Positions 6,997 to 10,186 of a DNA stretch of 10,186 nt are shown piece by piece. The notes under the pieces were generated by a model. The model saw only the letters and a list, made by a program, of their open reading frames with translations. It was not told where the DNA came from and did no database searches. The stretch's first letter is position 1, and the number at the start of each line of letters is the position of its first letter. The DNA is from Polaromonas sp. (GTDB lineage: Bacteria > Pseudomonadota > Gammaproteobacteria > Burkholderiales > Burkholderiaceae). Location: assembly GCA_013823505.1 (NCBI GenBank), contig PNMH01000109.1:1-10186 (forward strand). The letters run 5' to 3'. Both the position numbers and the translations under genes were made by a program.

Positions 6997-9048
6997 ATGT
7001 CCAGCACGCCCACCCCAGCCACCCATTCCGACCAACTGCTCAGCGAAGTGGCCGCACTGCCCGGGCTGCCCGGCGTCTACCGCTATTTCGACGCCCAGGG
7101 CCAGCTGCTCTATGTGGGCAAGGCGCGCAACTTGAAGAAGCGCGTGTCGAGCTACTTCCAGAAGAGCCACGATGGCACCCGCATCGGCCACATGATCAGC
7201 AAGATCGTGCGCATGGAGACCACGGTGGTGCGCTCCGAGGCCGAGGCCCTGCTGCTGGAAAACAACCTCATCAAGGCGTTGAACCCCAAGTTCAACATCC
7301 TCTTTCGCGACGACAAGAGCTATCCCTATCTAAAAATCACCGGCACGCGCGAGACCTTCCGAACCTCGGCCAAGATGCCGGTGCCCTCGCTCGCGTTTCC
7401 GCGCATGGCCTACTACCGCGGCGTGGTGGACCGGCGCCACAGCTACTACGGGCCGTACCCCAGCGCCTGGGCCGTCAAGGAGTCCATCACGCTGTTGCAG
7501 AAGGTTTTTCGCCTGCGCACCTGCGAAGACACCGTGTTTGCCAACCGCACGCGGCCTTGCCTGCTTTACCAGATCAAGCGCTGCAGCGGTCCCTGCGTGG
7601 ACCTGGTCGACAGCGAGGACTACGCGCGAGATGTGCAGGACGCCGAGCGCTTTCTGCGCGGCGAAACGCAGGCAGTGCTCGACGCGCTGGAACAGCGCAT
7701 GCTGGCGCACGCCGAAAAGCTGGAGTTCGAGCACGCTGCCGAGCTGCGCAACCAGATGACCGCGCTCTCTCGAGTGCTCCATCAGCAGACCATGGACAAC
7801 TTGTCCGACAAGGACGTGGACGTGCTCGCGGTCAAGGTGCACGGTGGGCGCGCCTGTGTGAACCTGGCCATGGTGCGCGGCGGACGTCACCTGGGCGACC
7901 GCCCGTACTTTCCCGCGCATGTGGACGACGCCACCGCGATCGACAACGCGCTTTCTGAAGAAGGCGATGCGCCCACCGGCGACCCGGGAGAGCGCGTGGC
8001 CGTGCAGGTGCTTGAAGCCTTCATTGCCCAGCACTACCTGGGCATTGCCATGCCCCAGATTCTGGTGACCAGCCATGCGGTGGGAAGGCCGCTGCTGGAC
8101 GCCTTGTCGGAGCAAACCGGCAACAAGGTGAACGCGGTGCACAACCCACGCGAGCACCGCCGCATCTGGCTGGAAATGGCGCAGAAAAACGCCGACATCG
8201 CGCTGGCGCGGCTGCTGGCCGAAGAAGGCAGCCAGCAGGCGCGCACCCGCGCGCTGGCCGATGCGCTGCAGCTGCCCGACGACCAACTGGATACCCTGCG
8301 CATCGAGTGTTTCGACATCTCGCACACAGCCGGTGAATCCACCCAGGCCTCGTGCGTGGTGTTCGAAGGCCACAAGATGCAGAACAGCCAGTACCGCCGC
8401 TACAAGATCGAAGGCATCACCGGAGGTGACGACTACGCAGCGATGAAGCAGGTGCTGCTGCGGCGCTACGGAAAGATCGCCGAGGCCATGCGATCGGACG
8501 ACGCGCCAGCGGCCGCGACCGCGGAGGTGGCAGATGCGGCCGTCGAGCCGCTCGATGAAGTCTCCACCGAGCCCACCGCCGAGTCCATCACCGGCCCGCG
8601 AATGCCCGACCTGGTGTTGATCGACGGTGGCAAAGGCCAGGTCAGCATGGCGCGCGACGTGTTCCAGCAACTGGGTCTGGACCTCTCGCTCATCGTGGGC
8701 GTGGAGAAAGGCGAGGGCCGCAAGGTCGGGCTGGAAGAGCTGGTGTTCGCCGATGGCCGCGAGAAGGTCTACCTGGGCCACGATTCCGCTGCTCTGATGC
8801 TGGTGGCGCAGATCCGCGACGAGGCCCACCGCTTTGCCATCACCGGCATGCGTGCCCAGCGCGCCAAGGTGCGCACCGGTGGCAGCAAGCTTGAAGACAT
8901 CCCGGGTGTGGGGCCCAAGAAGCGGGCGCGTTTGCTGCAGCGCTTTGGTGGTGTGCGGGGGGTGGCTTCAGCCAGCGTGGACGACCTTTGCACGGTTGAA
9001 GGCATTTCGGCCGAGTTGGCCGATGCGATTTACCGCGCGCTGCACTGA
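6997..9048 (+). CDS. uvrC: UvrABC excinuclease subunit C
   Basis: 683 residues (E. coli 610). UvrC makes both incisions around bulky DNA lesions after UvrAB recognition. A GIY-YIG nuclease domain at about 20-105 makes the 3' cut: GVY at 26-28, Tyr39, Lys42 and Arg49 in [11 protein letters not shown], and probable catalytic Glu88 and Asn100. Four cysteines (176, 188, 196, 200) have the same 12-8-4 spacing as the Fe-S-binding cysteines of E. coli UvrC. A UVR motif that contacts UvrB is at about 228-262. The RNase H-like 5'-cutting domain holds Asp440 (FDISH), Asp478/479 (GGDDY), Asp543 (DGGKGQ) and His611. A double helix-hairpin-helix ends the protein (about 628-683). An Ala/Glu/Asp-rich insert of about 35 residues (about 500-533) lies between GGDDY and DGGKGQ and explains part of the extra length. 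ATG 6997 is the natural start; no Shine-Dalgarno precedes it, and a -10-like hexamer ends 8 nt before it. It is convergent with the HlyC-like gene. Confidence 0.98.
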   Translation: MSSTPTPATHSDQLLSEVAALPGLPGVYRYFDAQGQLLYVGKARNLKKRVSSYFQKSHDGTRIGHMISKIVRMETTVVRSEAEALLLENNLIKALNPKFNILFRDDKSYPYLKITGTRETFRTSAKMPVPSLAFPRMAYYRGVVDRRHSYYGPYPSAWAVKESITLLQKVFRLRTCEDTVFANRTRPCLLYQIKRCSGPCVDLVDSEDYARDVQDAERFLRGETQAVLDALEQRMLAHAEKLEFEHAAELRNQMTALSRVLHQQTMDNLSDKDVDVLAVKVHGGRACVNLAMVRGGRHLGDRPYFPAHVDDATAIDNALSEEGDAPTGDPGERVAVQVLEAFIAQHYLGIAMPQILVTSHAVGRPLLDALSEQTGNKVNAVHNPREHRRIWLEMAQKNADIALARLLAEEGSQQARTRALADALQLPDDQLDTLRIECFDISHTAGESTQASCVVFEGHKMQNSQYRRYKIEGITGGDDYAAMKQVLLRRYGKIAEAMRSDDAPAAATAEVADAAVEPLDEVSTEPTAESITGPRMPDLVLIDGGKGQVSMARDVFQQLGLDLSLIVGVEKGEGRKVGLEELVFADGREKVYLGHDSAALMLVAQIRDEAHRFAITGMRAQRAKVRTGGSKLEDIPGVGPKKRARLLQRFGGVRGVASASVDDLCTVEGISAELADAIYRALH

Positions 9049-9055
9049 TCCGCGC

Positions 9056-9724
9056 TCAGGCACAGGCGCTGTCGTACAGGCCGTGGTGCAGGAGTTCGGC
9101 GGGGATCGTCGGCTCCCAGTGCGACGCGCCGGGCCACGACGGTGTGCTCCTGGGGCCGTTCAAGATTGGGCGCTCGTGCCACCAGGCCCGCGCGGCGTCT
9201 GCGGTGCAGGTGTCGCTGCGCCATGTCTTGACCCGGCTTGCGCTTGAGCCGGGGTGGCGGTGCAGGCTTCGGGCCGTTTGCCGCGCAAACAACTCCAGCA
9301 TGCGGTGGCGCAGCGGCAGCGATTGACCGAAGGGAGACACCCAGTCGATCAACCAGAGCCGATCGCCACTGCGCCAGTCTCCGGGCGCCAGCGGGGTGGA
9401 AGGGTCTCTGAGGTACCGGCTTTCGGCCCGCGCATTCAGGCAGGCGTAGAGCAGCAAGGCCACCGGGTCGCGCTGGCGGTGGATTGGATCGTTGCACGCC
9501 AGCACGTACTGGCCTTGCTGGATGGGCTCGAGCAGGCGCATTTCCAGGTTCTTGATGGAGAGTTGCCGGTGGCGGGGCACTTGCATCCACAACCACACAG
9601 ATGCGCCAAACGCCTCGCTGATGCGATTGGCTTGTCCGGTGAGTTGCGGGGCTTGGAGGTGGTGCGTGGTGTGCAAGTTGGGGCTCCTGCTCGAGGTTGG
9701 GAAGCGTGGTGTGCAGAGGGTCAT
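9056..9724 (-). CDS. HlyC-like toxin-activating lysine acyltransferase (RTX toxin acyltransferase family), orphan
   Basis: 222 residues (HlyC 170). HlyC enzymes transfer a fatty acyl chain from acyl-ACP to internal lysines of RTX protoxins in the cytoplasm. The core aligns by eye with HlyC: SVWLWMQVPRH, then EPIQQGQYVLA, DPVALLLYACLNARAESRYLRD and WRSGDRLWLIDWVSPFG. The catalytic His23 corresponds to His52 and Asp92 to Asp127; HlyC Ser20 is replaced by Val49. About 40 residues precede the core and about 40 follow it, without recognised motifs. ATG 9724 is the likely start, with GGAA (complement of 9733-9736) 8 nt upstream; the next internal Met (47) would cut into the core. No RTX toxin, HlyB or HlyD gene is adjacent: the neighbours are uvrC (7 bp, convergent) and pgsA (divergent). 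It seems intact. The substrate is unknown; it could activate a toxin encoded elsewhere, or be a remnant or repurposed acyltransferase. Confidence 0.85.
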   Translation of the reverse strand: MTLCTPRFPTSSRSPNLHTTHHLQAPQLTGQANRISEAFGASVWLWMQVPRHRQLSIKNLEMRLLEPIQQGQYVLACNDPIHRQRDPVALLLYACLNARAESRYLRDPSTPLAPGDWRSGDRLWLIDWVSPFGQSLPLRHRMLELFARQTARSLHRHPGSSASRVKTWRSDTCTADAARAWWHERPILNGPRSTPSWPGASHWEPTIPAELLHHGLYDSACA

Positions 9725-9808
9725 GAAATGGATTCCAAAGAATTCACAGGACCGGTTTTATTGTCTTTCAGGTAATTGTTTGGATTTATTTTTCGGGCGA
9801 AGAAATGG

Positions 9809-9829
9809 CACGAAGTCGTTGTCTTCGTG
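9809..9829. repeat. Inverted repeat CACGAAG-N7-CTTCGTG
   Basis: Perfect 7-bp arms (9809-9815 and 9823-9829) separated by TCGTTGT. The 14-bp centre-to-centre spacing and the position about 85-105 bp upstream of the HlyC-like start fit a regulator binding site; it could equally be a hairpin. No T-run follows. Confidence 0.45.
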
Positions 9830-9875
9830 AGAAAGTCCGCGAGCCTGTTCCTGGTCGGTGCTCGGTCCGGTGGGC

Positions 9876-9889
9876 GCGGCGCGCGCCGC
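9876..9889. repeat. 14-bp perfect GC palindrome upstream of pgsA
   Basis: GCGGCGCGCGCCGC is self-complementary and is flanked by GGGC (9872-9875) and GCCC (9894-9897), which extend the pairing with a 4-nt bulge on one side. It lies 54 bp before the pgsA start. GC-only palindromes are common by chance in such DNA, so function is uncertain. Confidence 0.35.
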
Positions 9890-9931
9890 TAGTGCCCGTG
9901 ACAGTGCGAATGTGCTGGAAGACCCAACCCG

Positions 9932-9937
9932 CATAAT
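9932..9937 (+). promoter_or_regulatory. pgsA -10 element, close enough to the ATG for a leaderless transcript
   Basis: CATAAT matches TATAAT at 5 of 6 positions and ends 6 nt before ATG 9944. Transcription usually starts 6-8 nt after the -10, so the mRNA would begin at or near the start codon. No convincing -35 is seen 17 bp upstream and there is no good Shine-Dalgarno. Confidence 0.55.
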
Positions 9938-9943
9938 CGGACG

Positions 9944-10186
9944 ATGTTTTTCAATCTCCCCACCCTGCTCACCTGGGCCCGCATCGTGGCCATCCCGCTG
10001 ATCGTGGGGGTGTTTTATCTGGAAGACATGAGCGTGGCGCAGCAGAACCTGATCGCCACCGTCATGTTTGTCGTGTTCGCGCTGACCGATTGGGCCGACG
10101 GCTACCTGGCCCGCAAGCTCAACCAGACCTCGGCCTTCGGTGCCTTCCTCGATCCGGTGGCGGACAAGTTCCTGGTGTGCGCGGCG
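9944..10186 (+). CDS. pgsA: CDP-diacylglycerol-glycerol-3-phosphate 3-phosphatidyltransferase, 3'-truncated by window edge
   Basis: First 81 residues of a protein usually about 180-190 long. It is an integral membrane enzyme that makes phosphatidylglycerol phosphate, the committed step to phosphatidylglycerol and cardiolipin. The start MFFNLPTLLTWARIVAIPLI is typical, with a first membrane segment at about 7-27. The full CDP-alcohol phosphotransferase motif is present: Asp49, Asp52-Gly53, Ala56-Arg57, Gly66, Asp70 and Asp74, with correct spacing (DG-x2-AR-x8-G-x3-D-x3-D). The frame is open to the last base. pgsA follows uvrC in many proteobacteria; here the HlyC-like gene lies between them on the opposite strand. 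Expression is probably from the CATAAT promoter just upstream. Confidence 0.95.
   Translation, partial: MFFNLPTLLTWARIVAIPLIVGVFYLEDMSVAQQNLIATVMFVVFALTDWADGYLARKLNQTSAFGAFLDPVADKFLVCAA

Larger units (their letters stand above)
9725..9943. other. AT-rich divergent spacer between the HlyC-like gene and pgsA
   Basis: 219 bp without a gene. The first 76 bp (9725-9800) are about 37% GC by hand count, far below the rest of the window. Candidate -10-like sequences on the minus strand (GACAAT, complement of 9760-9765) face the HlyC-like gene, without a clear -35. Three symmetric elements follow and are described separately or here: TTCGGGCGAA (9792-9801), CACGAAG/CTTCGTG (9809-9829) and a GC palindrome (9876-9889). 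This is presumably the promoter region of both genes. Confidence 0.5.

Noticed and set aside
6612..7958. 448-codon plus-strand open frame crossing earP and uvrC
   Set aside because: It is out of frame with uvrC and antisense to earP, Arg/Pro-rich and without domains.
7330..8829. 499-codon minus-strand open frame antisense to uvrC
   Set aside because: Its composition is rich in His, Gln, Val and Arg with no recognisable motif; it is fully explained as the complement of the strongly conserved uvrC.

Overview
The window looks like chromosomal DNA from a betaproteobacterium, most likely order Burkholderiales and plausibly family Comamonadaceae. The evidence is high GC with strongly GC-ending codons, an EF-P with arginine at position 32 next to its rhamnosyltransferase EarP, and a C6/G6 plus GCGAAGC-type intergenic repeat that I associate from memory with Comamonadaceae. 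The genus cannot be fixed from this sequence alone.

Layout: (1) 2-1738 (+) is the C-terminal part of an HAE-1 family RND drug-efflux permease, cut by the window edge. One nucleotide after its stop begins (2) its outer-membrane channel lipoprotein of the OprM/NodT type (1740-3167, +). (3) 3168-3303 is a repeat-rich spacer between convergent genes. (4) 3304-4173 (-) encodes a LOG-family nucleotide hydrolase, with (5) an AEC-family permease directly upstream of it (4214-5092, -). (6) A strong hairpin terminator (5118-5141) closes efp (5164-5718, -), and earP (5885-6946, -) lies upstream of efp. (7) uvrC (6997-9048, +) is divergent from earP; the short shared spacer holds a perfect inverted repeat around a -10-like hexamer. 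(8) 9056-9724 (-) encodes a HlyC-like toxin-activating lysine acyltransferase with no RTX toxin gene beside it, convergent with uvrC by 7 bp. (9) 9725-9943 is an AT-rich spacer with several inverted repeats. (10) pgsA starts at 9944 (+) and runs off the window.

How the genes relate: the RND permease and OMF form two parts of a tripartite exporter, and the periplasmic adaptor gene is presumably upstream of the window. EarP transfers rhamnose to Arg32 of EF-P, the form of EF-P needed to relieve ribosome stalling at polyproline; the RND permease here itself carries a Pro-Pro-Pro stretch. uvrC and pgsA are neighbours in many proteobacteria; here that pair is interrupted by an oppositely oriented HlyC-like gene, the most unexpected content of the window.

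Most of the window is ordinary housekeeping and efflux content. I see no complete new multi-gene system, CRISPR array, insertion sequence, rRNA or tRNA. The items most worth following are the orphan HlyC-like acyltransferase with its AT-rich upstream region, the inverted repeat in the earP/uvrC spacer, and the structured repeat at 3227-3303.
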